This document shows positions 26,310 to 36,691 of a stretch of 64,000 nt of DNA, piece after piece. The position numbers and the translations under genes are program-made. The notes beneath the pieces were generated by a model. It ran no database searches. It worked only from the letters and a program-made list of their open reading frames with translations, and was not told the DNA's origin. Positions within the stretch are counted from its first letter, which is position 1. Each line of letters opens with the position of its first letter. This stretch comes from CADEED01 sp963839685 (GTDB taxonomy: Bacteria > Pseudomonadota > Gammaproteobacteria > Steroidobacterales > Steroidobacteraceae): contig CAWIVS010000012.1 of assembly GCA_963839685.1 (NCBI GenBank), positions 620,001 through 684,000 of the forward strand. Reading direction: 5' to 3'.

Positions 26310-27281
26310 GTGAGTGAACCAGTTCAATGGCGCCCCAGCGCGAGCCTCGCGTCACTGCGGCGGCGTGCGCAGGCGCTCGCGACCGCGCGCGAATTCTTCC
26401 GAACCCGCAACGTGCTCGAAGTCGAGACACCGGCCATGATCAATTCGCCGGTGTCGGATGTGAACATCGGCAGCGTTCGCGTCGAGGTACCGGGCCGCGA
26501 GGGCGCTCCGCTCTTCCTGCATACCTCGCCCGAGTACGCGATGAAGCGCCTGCTCGCGGCCGGCAGCGGCGACATTTTCCAGATCTGTCGCGTATTCCGC
26601 GGCGCCGAGCGCGGGCGCCAGCACAACCCCGAATTCACCATGATCGAGTGGTACCGCCTGGGATTTTCACTCGAGGACCTGATGCGTGAAGTCGCGCAAC
26701 TGGTTCAGGCCCTGCTGGGTCGCGCTCTGCCGGTCGAGCAAATGAGTTATCGCGAGGCGGTGCTGCGCCACGCGGGCTTCGATCCGCTCGAAGCCGACGC
26801 GGCGACGCTGCAGCGCGCGGCGCAGGCGCTGGGACTCGATGCAGCGCGCGCCCGGGAGGCCGGCCGCGACGAACTGCTCGACCTCATCGTCGGCGCGCAG
26901 GTGGGCCCGGCGCTGGGCGCGTCGACGCTTGCGTTCATGCACCGTTATCCGGCCACGCAGGCGGCACTGGCGCGCCTCGACGTCCAGGATCCTCGCCTCG
27001 CGCTGCGCTTCGAGCTCTATCATCGCGGCATGGAACTGGCGAACGGGTATCACGAGCTCGCGAATGCCGCCGAGCAGCGCCTGCGATTCACCACCGACCA
27101 GCAGGCGCGCACTGCGCGTGGCCTGGCGACGCATTCGCTCGACCAGTATCTGCTGGCGGCAATGGATGCCGGACTGCCGGACTGCGCCGGCGTCGCTCTG
27201 GGCTTTGATCGCGTGCTCATGCTCGCGATGGACGCCTCGAGCATCGATGAAGTCCTGACATTTCCCCTGGAGCGCGCCTGA
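26310..27281 (+). CDS. epmA: EF-P lysine ligase (EpmA/GenX/PoxA)
   Basis: A 323-residue paralogue of the class II lysyl-tRNA synthetase catalytic core, without the tRNA-binding domain. It attaches beta-lysine to Lys34 of elongation factor P. Class II motifs are present: FFRTRNVLEVETP (motif 1), FQICRVFRGAERGRQHNPEFTMIEWYR (motif 2) and GVALGFDRVLMLAMD (motif 3). GTG at 26310 is the start because the family N terminus begins there. Its TGA overlaps the msrC ATG. The target gene efp is only about 550 bp away, convergent. The partner aminomutase EpmB is not in the window. Confidence 0.93.
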   Translation: MSEPVQWRPSASLASLRRRAQALATAREFFRTRNVLEVETPAMINSPVSDVNIGSVRVEVPGREGAPLFLHTSPEYAMKRLLAAGSGDIFQICRVFRGAERGRQHNPEFTMIEWYRLGFSLEDLMREVAQLVQALLGRALPVEQMSYREAVLRHAGFDPLEADAATLQRAAQALGLDAARAREAGRDELLDLIVGAQVGPALGASTLAFMHRYPATQAALARLDVQDPRLALRFELYHRGMELANGYHELANAAEQRLRFTTDQQARTARGLATHSLDQYLLAAMDAGLPDCAGVALGFDRVLMLAMDASSIDEVLTFPLERA

Positions 27282-27793
27282 TGAGCCACGCATCGCGGAG
27301 CTACGATTTCTCCCGCCCCGAGGCAGCATATGCCGAGCTGGCGCGCGACCTCGCTGCACTGCTGCACGGCGAGCGCGACCTGGTCGCGAATGCCGCCAAT
27401 ACCGCCGCGCTCATTTACGACGGTCTGCCGGACCTCAACTGGGCGGGCTTCTACTTATATAAGAGTGGCGAGTTGGTGCTCGGGCCGTTCCAGGGCAAGC
27501 CGGCCTGCGTGCGCATCGCCCTCGGCAAGGGCGTGTGCGGCACGGCCGCGGCGCGCCGCGAGACGCTCCTGGTCGAGGACGTGCACGCCTTCCCCGGCCA
27601 CATCGCCTGCGATTCCGCATCCAACTCCGAGGTCGTGGTCCCGCTGCTGCGCGGCACGGAACTGCTGGGAGTGCTCGATCTCGATAGTCCGGTGCATGCG
27701 CGCTTCAAACCGGCGGATGCGCGCGGGCTCGAAGTACTGGCGCAGGTGTTCATCGATTCTCTTCAGGAGCTGCACTCCCCGACGGTCCGTTGA
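27281..27793 (+). CDS. msrC: Free methionine-(R)-sulfoxide reductase
   Basis: A 170-residue GAF-domain reductase that repairs free methionine R-sulfoxide in the cytoplasm. The three catalytic cysteines of the family are at Cys76 (GKPACVRI), Cys86 (GKGVCGTAA) and Cys110 (HIACD). NWAGFYLY near 53-60 and the C-terminal LLGVLDLDSP complete the fold signature. It overlaps the epmA stop by one base (TGATG), so it is probably translated from the same mRNA. Confidence 0.94.
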   Translation: MSHASRSYDFSRPEAAYAELARDLAALLHGERDLVANAANTAALIYDGLPDLNWAGFYLYKSGELVLGPFQGKPACVRIALGKGVCGTAAARRETLLVEDVHAFPGHIACDSASNSEVVVPLLRGTELLGVLDLDSPVHARFKPADARGLEVLAQVFIDSLQELHSPTVR

Positions 27794-27826
27794 GCACAGG
27801 GACGGGCCTGACCCCGTCGTATCGAA
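27794..27826. terminator. Short hairpin in the msrC/efp convergent gap
   Basis: The 33-bp gap contains ACGGG-CCTGAC-CCCGT, a 5-bp stem with a 6-base loop. It may help end both transcripts. There is no clear T-run, so an intrinsic terminator is uncertain. Confidence 0.3.
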
Positions 27827-28399
27827 CTACTCGCCCTTGCCGCGCGAGATGTATTCCCCGGTACGGGTGTCGATGCGCAGCACCTCACCTTCGTTGATGA
27901 ACAGCGGCACGCGCACCACCGCGCCGGTCTCGAGCTTGGCGGGTTTCTGACCGCCGGTGGCGGTATCGCCGCGCACGCCCGGGTCCGTCTCTACGACCTT
28001 GAGCTCGATATGCGGCGGTGGCGTCACCACCAGCGGCACGCCGTTCCACAACGTGATGATGCAGACGGTGCCGTCCTTGAGCCACTTCGCCGCGTCGCCC
28101 ACCGCCGACTCGCCGGCCGTGAGCTGCTCGTAATTCTCTGGATTCATGAAATTCCAGAAGTCGCCGTCCTTGTAGAGATATTGCATCTCAGTGTCCATGA
28201 CGTCGGCGGCCTCGATGGATTCGCCCGAACGATAGCTCTTCTCCACCGTGCGGCCGGTGCGCAGATTGCGCACACGGATGCGGTTGAAGGCCTGCCCCTT
28301 GCCCGGCTTGACGTATTCATTCTCGATCACGGCGTAAGGATCGCCGTCGATCAGGAGCTTCATACCGCCGCGGATTTCGTTCATGGAGTAGCTGGACAT
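27827..28399 (-). CDS. efp: Elongation factor P
   Basis: A 190-residue translation factor that rescues ribosomes stalled on polyproline by placing a modified lysine near the peptidyl-transfer centre. The modification site is Lys34 in KPGKGQAF, the form lysylated by EpmA, whose gene is nearby. Three beta-barrel domains are covered; the C-terminal end RIDTRTGEYISRGKGE is not the usual TGEYLSRV but close to it. The start at 28399 (MSSYSMNEIRGG) is chosen by homology and by GGA 5 nt upstream. The FimV and cyclophilin proteins encoded nearby have Pro-rich tracts that would need EF-P. Confidence 0.95.
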   Translation of the reverse strand: MSSYSMNEIRGGMKLLIDGDPYAVIENEYVKPGKGQAFNRIRVRNLRTGRTVEKSYRSGESIEAADVMDTEMQYLYKDGDFWNFMNPENYEQLTAGESAVGDAAKWLKDGTVCIITLWNGVPLVVTPPPHIELKVVETDPGVRGDTATGGQKPAKLETGAVVRVPLFINEGEVLRIDTRTGEYISRGKGE

Positions 28400-28649
28400 G
28401 AGGGATCCGTATTTGGCCTTTCGATTTGGCCGTCCTGGAAGGCCGCGCATGATAGCGGCGCCACCGTTTCGGCGCCAATCTTCGCTTTCAGGCCAGGCAG
28501 CCCATTTTCGCCCTCGAGGAAGTCGGGGTTTGGCTACAGACCTCGTGCGGGAATGTGACCATCTCGCAGCCGCCGGCCACGGGGTCGAATGCTAAACTCC
28601 CGGCCGCTTGTTTGATCGCGCGGCCGGCTCGCGCCACCGGGGAGCCCAC

Positions 28650-30717
28650 TTGACGGACAATTCGCCCGTTCCGCTCATCGTCTTTGCGCCGCAGCGCGAA
28701 CCATCGGAATTCATCAACAGCCTGATGCGCCGGGCGGGTGAGCCCGTGCATTGCACGTGGATTCCTTCGGTGCGCGACCTCGGTGAGGCACTCGAACAGC
28801 TCAACCCGGAACTGCTGATCTGCGCCTACGTCCCCGACGCCGACATCAGGCAGGCGGCGACCATCCGCGACCAGCTCGCGCCCCAGGTACCGATGCTGCT
28901 GGTGCGGCCGCAGATTTCCGAGACCGACATCGCCGCGGGCATGCGCCTCGGCGCGCGTGACGTTGTGTCGCTGTCGGCCACGGACCGCGTGCAGGCCGTG
29001 ATGTCGCGCGAACTTCGCAGCTTCCGCCTGGAGCGCGCCCTCAACGCAACCTTGCAGTCGGCCAGCGACTATCGTCGCCAGCTGCAATCCGTACTGCAGC
29101 GTTCCAACGACGCCATCCTGCAGGTGCAGGAAGGCATCGCAGTGGATGCCAACCAGACCTGGCTCGAGCTGTTCGGCTACGACGACGCCGGCGTGATCGT
29201 CGGCCAACCGCTCATGGACCTGTTCGACGATCGCTCACACGCCGCGCTCAAGGGCGCACTGGTCGCCTGCGGCCAGGGAAAGTGGAGCGACCATCCGCTC
29301 AAGCTCACCGCCCTGCTCGGTGACGGCACCCAGCTGCAGCTGGACCTGGTGCTCACGCCGGGTGAATTCGAAAACGAACCCTGCGTGCGCATCATGGTTC
29401 CGGCGAAGAAACGCGACGATCGCCAGCTAACTACCGACCTCTCGGACGCCGTCAAGCGCGACACGAGCACCGGGCTGCTGATGCGTCGGCCCTTGCTGGA
29501 TGCCATCGAGGTGCGCATCGCGGCGCCGCCCGCGGGCGGCGTGCGTTTCATGGCGCTGGTGCGCCCCGACAAGTTCGCCGAGCTCGAGAAAGACGTCGGC
29601 GTGCGCATGAGCGAGCAGCTGGTCATGGAGTACGCCGCGACACTCAAGTCGTACCTCGGACCCAATGACATCGCCGGTCGCTTTGCCGGTGTCGCCTTCC
29701 TGGCGCTGCTCGAGCGCGGCAATACCCACGACGTCGAGGCCTGGGCCGAGGCGGTGCAGGCGCGCATCAGCGAGAACGCCTCGACCGTGGGCCAGAAATC
29801 TCGTGCACTCGAGCTGCACCATCGGGCTCACGGCCGTACCCACCTCGGGCTCGAACATCGACGCGGTGATCGCCGATGTCCTCGAAGCCGTGCGTCGTGG
29901 GCGTTTGCAGGGCGGCAACCAGATCTACCATCTTGACAAGGCCGACACCGACACGCGCGTGCAGGCCTACGACATGATCTGGGTCAGGCACATCAAATCG
30001 GCGCTCATGGAGAACCGCTTCCGGCTGGTGCAGCAGCCGGTCGCGAGCCTGCAAGGCGAAGACCCGAACATGTTCGACGTGCTGGTGCGCATGCTCGACA
30101 CCCAAGGCAAGGAAGTCCTGCCCTCGGACTTCATGGCGGCGGCCGAGCGCAATGATCTGCTCAAGAACATCGACCGCTGGGTGGTCGGCGCCTCGCTGTC
30201 GTTCGCCGCCAAGGCGCAACCCGGCTGCCTTTTCGTGCGCCTGTCACGCGACAGCGTACTCGACGGCGGATTCATCGACTGGCTCAAGTCCCAGCTCTCG
30301 ACCGGCAAGCACGACCCGCAGCGCATCTGCTTCCAGATCACCGAGAGCATCGGCGAGCAGTACATGACCGCCGCTGCCGGACAGCTCGGCGCGCTCAAGA
30401 AACTCGGCTTCCGGATTGCGCTCGAACGTTTTGGCTCAGGCCGCGATCCCTACAAGTTGCTCACCACGATCCCGCTGGATTTCATCAAAATCGACGGCGC
30501 ACTGGTGCAGGACCTGGCGGGCAATGCCGAGACGCAGGTCATCGTGAAGAAACTGGTCGACCAGGCGGTCAAGCTCAAGATCGAAACCATCGCCGAACGC
30601 GTCGAGGACGCGAACACCATGGCCGTGTTGTGGCAGCTCGGAGTGCAGTTCATCCAGGGCTACTTCGTGAATGCACCGGAAGAAGTGGTCATGGCCGAAG
30701 GCACCACGCGTCGCTGA
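28650..30717 (+). CDS. FimX-like receiver-PAS-GGDEF-EAL protein with degenerate catalytic motifs; one frameshift
   Basis: About 688 residues in four parts: a receiver-like N terminus (VPLIVFAPQREPSEF), a PAS domain (VLQRSNDAILQVQEGIAVDANQTWLELFGY), a GGDEF domain whose motif is replaced (GRFAGVAFLALL), and an EAL domain whose motif is degenerate (FDVLVRM) yet keeps FRLVQQPVASLQGED, IDRWVV and DFIKIDGALVQD. This architecture and wording match FimX, a c-di-GMP receptor for type IV pilus assembly, rather than an active enzyme. The frame breaks at about 29794-29806, equal to one extra base. TTG at 28650 is chosen as start because GGGGAG lies 6 nt upstream. Confidence 0.85.
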
Positions 30718-30785
30718 CGCTCCGGGCTTTCCAGCACGCGGGAATTCGTGCTCTCATGATCACCCCGCTTCGACCCGGATCCGCC

Positions 30786-31397
30786 ATGTCCACCTACGGC
30801 CTGCTCACCTTCTGCGCGGTATACGCGCTCGCCGTCGCCACCCCCGGCCCTGGAATCGCGGCCGTGATCGCCCGCTCGCTGGCGCATGGCTTTCGGGGCG
30901 CACCCGCATTCGTTGCCGGCTTCATCGTGGGCGACCTGGTCTGGTTCGCCATTGCCGCAACCGGCCTCGCCGCTCTCGCCAGGACCGCCGCGACGGTTTT
31001 CGTCGCCATCAAATGGGCCGGCGTGGTCTACCTGCTGTACCTGGCATGGAAACTCTGGACCGCGCCCGCCGAGCGGGTCACGGTCACGACCGATCAGCGC
31101 CAGCACGGCTGGCGCGCCTTTGTCGCCAGCCTGATGCTCACGCTGGCGAATCCGAAGGCCATCCTTTTCTTCCTCGCGCTACTGCCCACGGTGGTCGATC
31201 TCGCCTCGATGAATGCCTTGCGCTTCTTCGAGATTTCGCTGGCCATGGCCGTCATCATGCCGGTGGTGATGTTCACTTACGTATTCCTCGCGGCGCGGGC
31301 GCGCGAGCTGTTCACCACGCCGAAGGCCGTGCGTCGCCTGAATCGCAGCTCCGGTGTGGCGATGGCTGGCGCGGCGGTTGTGGTCGCGACCCGTTGA
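30786..31397 (+). CDS. LysE/RhtB-family amino-acid exporter
   Basis: A 203-residue inner-membrane protein with about six hydrophobic helices. The N-terminal LTFCAVYALAVATPGPGIAAVIARSLAHGFRGA is the LysE/RhtB signature; later WAGVVYLLYLAWKLWTAP and LANPKAILFFLALLPTVVD are also typical. The family exports amino acids or their analogues; the substrate cannot be told from sequence. ATG 30786 fits the family start. It is convergent with the secreted-protein gene, 8 bp apart. Confidence 0.9.
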   Translation: MSTYGLLTFCAVYALAVATPGPGIAAVIARSLAHGFRGAPAFVAGFIVGDLVWFAIAATGLAALARTAATVFVAIKWAGVVYLLYLAWKLWTAPAERVTVTTDQRQHGWRAFVASLMLTLANPKAILFFLALLPTVVDLASMNALRFFEISLAMAVIMPVVMFTYVFLAARARELFTTPKAVRRLNRSSGVAMAGAAVVVATR

Positions 31398-31405
31398 CCG
31401 CCGCG

Positions 31406-32381
31406 TTACTTCACGTCCTCGAGTTTCCAGTTCACCGTCACCCGGGCGTCGCCCGAGTACTTGCCGGAATGGATCGCCCCGCCACGACCCTGTGTGAGTT
31501 TTAGCGTCGTGCTCTTCTGCCCGGTGCGCGCAGCATGCCGCAGTTGCTCGCCCACCCAGCCGTACAACTCACCGTGTGTCGCGGCTTCACCGGTGGACTG
31601 ATCGGTCTTGCCGCGAATGGTTTTCACCGAGGTGCCCTTGCCCTGCGGCAAGACGTAACCGTCCATGTAGAAGCGAACCGTCCTGCGAATCGACGACCGG
31701 CGAATGCGCCGTGCAGAACAGGCGCAGCTCGGTCGGGTTGCTCTTGTAATCGGCCTTGTCGACCACGGTGTACGGCACGGGGCCCGTGGTGTCACCCAGC
31801 GTACCGTTCGTGGTGCGGTCAACGTACACCTGCGCGCTGGCGCCGCAATTGTCGAAGCCGAAATAGTTCAGGTACCGCGGCGCTTCGTCACCCGTATAGG
31901 CCTCGGTGCTGCCCGCGGAAGTTGCGCCGCCGACGTCCATATTCGCCATGAGATCCTGCGCTTCCATCGCAAGCTTCATCAGGCAGTCCTGGTCGGCGCC
32001 GCAGGCCGCCTGCTTCTTCTGCACGTAGTCCTGGATCTGCTGCTGGGTCAGCTTCTTCACCGGCGCCTTGCCCTGCGCCGCGCGCACGTTCTGCTGCACG
32101 TTCTGCGACAGCCCCATCATTTTCTGGGCGTACTGCGGGTCCTTGGTGTTGAACTGTTGAAGCTCACCGTCGGATTCGAGGAATGTCACCAGCGTGTAGC
32201 CCTCACGGAATTTGCCGCTGGTCTTGTCGTTGCCGCTGCCCACGACACCTTCGGTGCCTTCGACGCTCACCGTCACCGTAAGACGCGCACGCTTGGCCGC
32301 GCCGAGCGACGTCAATCGGAGCGCAATGACCGCGCACGCGGCGAAACCGCGAGCACGCGGACCTGTCTGATTTGCGATCAT
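31406..32381 (-). CDS. Uncharacterised exported protein downstream of parC; one frameshift
   Basis: About 324 residues after repairing one extra base near 31682-31692 (VVDS to TVRFYMDGYVLP). The N terminus is basic then moderately hydrophobic (GFAACAVIALRLTSLGAA), which may be a signal peptide or contain an error. A Gln/Lys-rich helix (MGLSQNVQQNVRAAQ, QQQIQDYVQKKQAACG) is followed by a beta-rich part with four cysteines (CGADQDC, FDNCGAS, LFCTAH), suggesting periplasmic disulfides. No family recognised. The start at 32381 has AGGAGA 5 nt upstream. It begins 36 bp after parC and is probably in its operon. Confidence 0.7.
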
Positions 32382-32416
32382 CGGATTCTCCTGCGCGCTC
32401 GTCAGGGCGCTCACAT

Positions 32417-34655
32417 TTATTCGGTCTCGAGCGTGTCGACGGTGCGCCAGCCGCGCGGCAACACCGTGCCGCGCTGGGCGCGCGCGCCGCGGTAATCCTT
32501 GAGCTCGTGCCAGGCAATGGTCATCTTGCGGCCACCCGAGCGCACGATCAGCGACTTGTCCTTCGCGATCACCGTCATGCCGGTCAGGAAGTCTTCGCGC
32601 GACGCGAACTTCTTGGACGGGATGTCGAACAGCTTGTTGCCCTTGCCGCGCGGCAGCTCGGGTACATCCTTCACCGGGAACACCAGTAGTTTGCCGCCCT
32701 CGGATGAGACCGCCACCAGTGCATCGTCGCCAGGCACGGGAGCAGGTGGCATCACCAGCGCTCCTTCGGGCAGGTTGAGCAGGGTCCTGCCGGCCTTCTT
32801 TTGAGCCCAGGTCTCCTTGAGCCGCACCGTGAAGCCGTAGCCGGCGTCACTCGCGACCAGCCACAGGTCCTCTGGCTCACCGATCATGACGCCGCGCCAC
32901 TTCGCGCCATCGGGCGGATCGAGGCGGGACGACAGCGGCTCACCGAGCCCGCGCGCCGACGGCAACGAATGTGCCACCAGGGTGTAGGCGCGGCCGGTGG
33001 AATCCAGGAACACCGCCTGCTGCACGCTGCGGCCGCGCGCGGCGTGCTGATACTCGTCGCCCGCCTTGTACTGCAGGGTGCGGGCATCGATCTCATGACC
33101 CTTGGCGGAACGCACGAATCCGCCCTTCGAGAGCAAGATGGTCGCAGGCTCATTGGCGATGAGCTGCGATTCGTCGATGGCCTGCGCGGCTTCGCGCTCC
33201 ACGATCTTCGTGCGGCGGTCGTCGCCGTACTTCTGCGCATCCGCCTCGATCTCGCTGGCGATGAGTTTCTTCAGTTTCGACTTCGACTTGAGCGTGGCTT
33301 CGAGATCTTCGCTTCTCCTCCGCGAGTTTCTTCTGCTCCTCGCGGATCTTCATTTCCTCGAGCTTGGCGAGATGGCGCAGCTTGGTCTCGAGGATGGCCT
33401 CCGCCTGGATATCGGTGAGCTTGAACCGCTTCATGAGCACCGGTTTTGGTTCTTCCTCGCGGCGGATGATGCGGATCACCTCGTCGAGATTGAGATACGC
33501 CGCCAGCAGGCCGTCGAGGATGTGCAGCCGCTTGTCGACCTTGTCGAGGCGGAACTGCAACCGGCGCGTAACGGTCTGCGTGCGGAACGTCAGCCATTCG
33601 TTGAGCAGGTCACGCAGGCCCATCACCCTGGGCTTGCCCTCGAGCGTGATCACATTGATGTTCACGCGATAGTTGCGTTCGAGGTCGGTGGTCGCGAACA
33701 GGTGGGCCATGAGCTGCGCCACGTCGGCGCGCTTCTTGGGCTCGATGACGATGCGAATGCGCTCCTCGTGGTCGGACTCGTCGCGGATGTCCTCGACCAT
33801 GGGCAGCTTCTTCTCGCGCATTTGCGCGGCGATCTGTTCGATCACCTTGGAGCCCGACACCTGGTAGGGAAGTTCGGAGATGACGATGACCTCGTCCTCT
33901 TCCTTGTAGACCGCGCGCGCCTTGAAACTGCCATTGCCGGTGTTGTAGATGGCCAGCAGATCCGATCGTGGCGTGATGATCTCGCCACCCAGCGGCAGAT
34001 CGGGACCCTTCACGTACTTCATGAGCGTGCGCGTCTGGGCTTCCGGGTCGTCGAGAAGATGAATGCAGGCCTGCGCAACTTCACGCAGGTTGTGAGGCGG
34101 GATGTCCGTGGACATGCCCACCGCGATGCCCTGCGTGCCATTCAACAACACGTTGGGCAGGCGCGCGGGCATGAACGCCGGCTCCTCCAACGTCCCATCG
34201 AAGTTCGGCTGCCAATCGACCGTGCCGTCGGAGAGCTCGGACAGCAACACTTCGGCGTAACGCGTGAGCTTGCTCTCCGTGTAACGCATGGCCGCGAAAG
34301 ACTTCGGCTCGTCGGTCGACCCCCAGTTTCCCTGTCCGTCGACGATCGGATAGCGGTACGAAAAGTCCTGCGCCATGAGCACCATGGCTTCGTAGCAGGC
34401 CGAATCGCCGTGCGGATGGAACTTGCCGATGACGTCGCCAACCGTGCGCGCGGATTTCTTGTGCTTCTGCCCAGCCGACAGGCCGAGCTCGCTCATGGCG
34501 TAGGTGATGCGGCGCTGCACCGGCTTCAGGCCGTCCGAGAGACTCGGCAACGCGCGATCGAGGATGACGTACATCGAATAATCGAGGTACGCCTTTTCCG
34601 TGAAGGTGCGGAGCGGTTGCTTCTCCACACCCTCGAAATTCATTTCATCTTGCAC
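32417..34655 (-). CDS. parC: DNA topoisomerase IV subunit A; one apparent frameshift
   Basis: Breakage-reunion subunit of topoisomerase IV, which unlinks daughter chromosomes. The quinolone-resistance region is wild type in pattern (FHPHGDSACYEAMVLMAQDFSYRYP), and the active-site tyrosine lies in RYTESKLT. The frame breaks at about 33303-33316 (KKLAEEKR to DLEATLKSKS), equal to one extra base, and resumes through the C-terminal beta-propeller-like part to 32417. ParC is essential, so this is probably a sequencing insertion. It starts 18 bp after parE. Confidence 0.93.
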
Positions 34656-34673
34656 GGTATTCGTTCCCGCTTG

Positions 34674-36566
34674 TCAGGGGATGACTTCGGCCAGGTTGCC
34701 CTTCTCTTCCAGCCAGTCCTTGCGGTCGGAAGCGCGTTTCTTGGCAAGCAGCATGTCCATGAGCTGATCGCTGTCGTCCTTGGCGGCGATGGTGAGCTGA
34801 ACCAGCCGGCGCGTGCGCGGATCCATGGTGGTCTCGCGCAGCTGTGAGGGATTCATCTCGCCCAGGCCCTTGAATCGTGTGACCACGGGTTTGGCCTTGG
34901 TCTCCTTGCCCGATTCTATCTTCTTCAGGGTCTGGTCGCGCTCGCCTTCATCGAGCGCGTAGTACACGTTCTTGCCGGCGTCGATGCGATACAGCGGCGG
35001 CATGGCCACGTGCACGTGGCCATTCGCCACCAGCGGGCGGAAGTGCCGCAGGAACAGCGCACACAGCAACGTCGCAATGTGCTGCCCGTCAGAGTCCGCG
35101 TCCGCGAGAATGCAGATCTTGTGGTAACGCAGGTTGGAGAGATCCGTGGCCCCCGGATCGAGCCCGATGGCGACGGCGATATCGTGGACTTCCTGCGACG
35201 ATGCGATCTCGCCCACCGACACTTCCCAGGTGTTCAGGATCTTGCCGCGCAGCGGCATGATGGCCTGGAACTCGCGGTCGCGAGCCTGTTTGGCGGAGCC
35301 ACCGGCAGAGTCGCCTTCCACCAGGAACAGCTCCGAATGTTTCGGATCGTTGTTGGTGCAGTCGGCGAGTTTTCCCGGTAGCGCCGGACCCGCGGTGACG
35401 CGCTTGCGTTTGACCTGCGATGCAGCCTTGGTGCGCTCCTGCGCATTCTCGATGGCGAATTGCGCGATGCGCTCTCCGGCGTCGGGATGCTGGTTCAACC
35501 ACAGCGACAGCGAATCGTGTACGAAACTCTCGACCAGCGAGGCGGCGTCACGCGAAGCGAGGCGCTCCTTGATCTGGCCGGCGAACTGCGGCTCCTGGAT
35601 CTTGATCGAGAGTACAAAGCAGGCCTTGTCGAAGATGTCCTCGGGCGTGAGCTTGAGTCCGCGCGGCACCAGGTTGCGGAATTCGCAGAATTCGCGCACC
35701 GCACCGGCGACGCCGGCGCGCAGTCCGTTGACGTGTGTGCCACCCTCGGAAGTCGGAATCAGGTTGACGTAACTTTCGCCAACGGCGCGATCCGCATTCG
35801 GCGTCCACACCAGCGCGTACTCGACGGCATTGACCCTTTCGTTGTCGTTCTTCGCGAAGATGGGCTCGGCCGGCAGCGGGTCTTCCTTGCCGATCTCTTC
35901 TTTCAGATACGCGGCGAGGTCACCGGTGAAAAACCATTCGTCCTGCTCTTTCGTCGCTTCGTTTTCGAATGTGATCTTCAGGCCCGGACACAGCACCGCC
36001 TTGGCCTTGAGCACATGCTTCAGCTGCGGGACGGAGAACTTGTCCGAGTCAAAAAATTTCGGGTCCGGCCAGAAGCGCACCGAGGTGCCGGTATTGCGCT
36101 GACCGACGGTGCCGACCACCTCCAGCTTCGAGGAGACTTTGCCGTCCTTGAAGCTGATGTTGTATTCCCTGCCGTTGCGCTTGATCCAGGTCTCGAGCTG
36201 CTTCGACAAGGCATTGACCACCGACACGCCGACGCCGTGCAGGCCGCCCGAGACTTCGTAATTCTTGTCGTTGAATTTTCCGCCGGCGTGCAGGCGCGTG
36301 AGGATGAGCTCGACACCGCTCACCTTCTCCTTGGGGTGAATGTCGACCGGCATGCCGCGCCCGTCATCCGCCACGGACAGGGAGTTGTCCTTGTGCAGCG
36401 TGACGTTGATTTCCTTCGCATGACCGGCAAGCGCTTCATCGACGGAGTTGTCGATGACTTCGTGCGCGAGGTGATTGGGACGCGAGATGTCGGTGTACAT
36501 GCCCGGGCGGCGGCGCACGGGCTCGAGACCTGAAAGGACTTCGATGTCGGATGCGTTGTAGGACAT
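34674..36566 (-). CDS. parE: DNA topoisomerase IV subunit B
   Basis: A 630-residue GHKL ATPase subunit of topoisomerase IV, intact. Signatures: YNASDIEVLSGLEPVRRRPGMY at the N terminus, the ATP site EVIDNSVDEALAG and DDGRGMPVDIHP, the lid GGLHGVGVSVVNALS, and the TOPRIM motif LVEGDSAGGSAKQARDREFQAIMPLRGKILN with DADSDGQHI. The N-terminal wording identifies ParE rather than GyrB. It leads the parE-parC operon. Confidence 0.96.
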   Translation of the reverse strand: MSYNASDIEVLSGLEPVRRRPGMYTDISRPNHLAHEVIDNSVDEALAGHAKEINVTLHKDNSLSVADDGRGMPVDIHPKEKVSGVELILTRLHAGGKFNDKNYEVSGGLHGVGVSVVNALSKQLETWIKRNGREYNISFKDGKVSSKLEVVGTVGQRNTGTSVRFWPDPKFFDSDKFSVPQLKHVLKAKAVLCPGLKITFENEATKEQDEWFFTGDLAAYLKEEIGKEDPLPAEPIFAKNDNERVNAVEYALVWTPNADRAVGESYVNLIPTSEGGTHVNGLRAGVAGAVREFCEFRNLVPRGLKLTPEDIFDKACFVLSIKIQEPQFAGQIKERLASRDAASLVESFVHDSLSLWLNQHPDAGERIAQFAIENAQERTKAASQVKRKRVTAGPALPGKLADCTNNDPKHSELFLVEGDSAGGSAKQARDREFQAIMPLRGKILNTWEVSVGEIASSQEVHDIAVAIGLDPGATDLSNLRYHKICILADADSDGQHIATLLCALFLRHFRPLVANGHVHVAMPPLYRIDAGKNVYYALDEGERDQTLKKIESGKETKAKPVVTRFKGLGEMNPSQLRETTMDPRTRRLVQLTIAAKDDSDQLMDMLLAKKRASDRKDWLEEKGNLAEVIP

Positions 36567-36691
36567 TCTCTCGCGGGCAACCCTGGCAGCGCGCGATCTG
36601 TCAGTACCGCGCGGCGCGGAGTGTAGCAGCGATTGAGTGTGTGTGGAGAGCGACGAATCCCGGCGCTCTCGTCAATTCTCTGGGCGGGAAA

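Noticed and set aside
27800..27818. GGGACGGGCCTGACCCCG as a second dispersed repeat family
   Set aside because: Only one copy was seen in this window, so repeat status cannot be supported; kept only as a short hairpin.
33102..34847. A 581-residue plus-strand open frame
   Set aside because: It is antisense to parC, whose catalytic and quinolone-region motifs are unmistakable.
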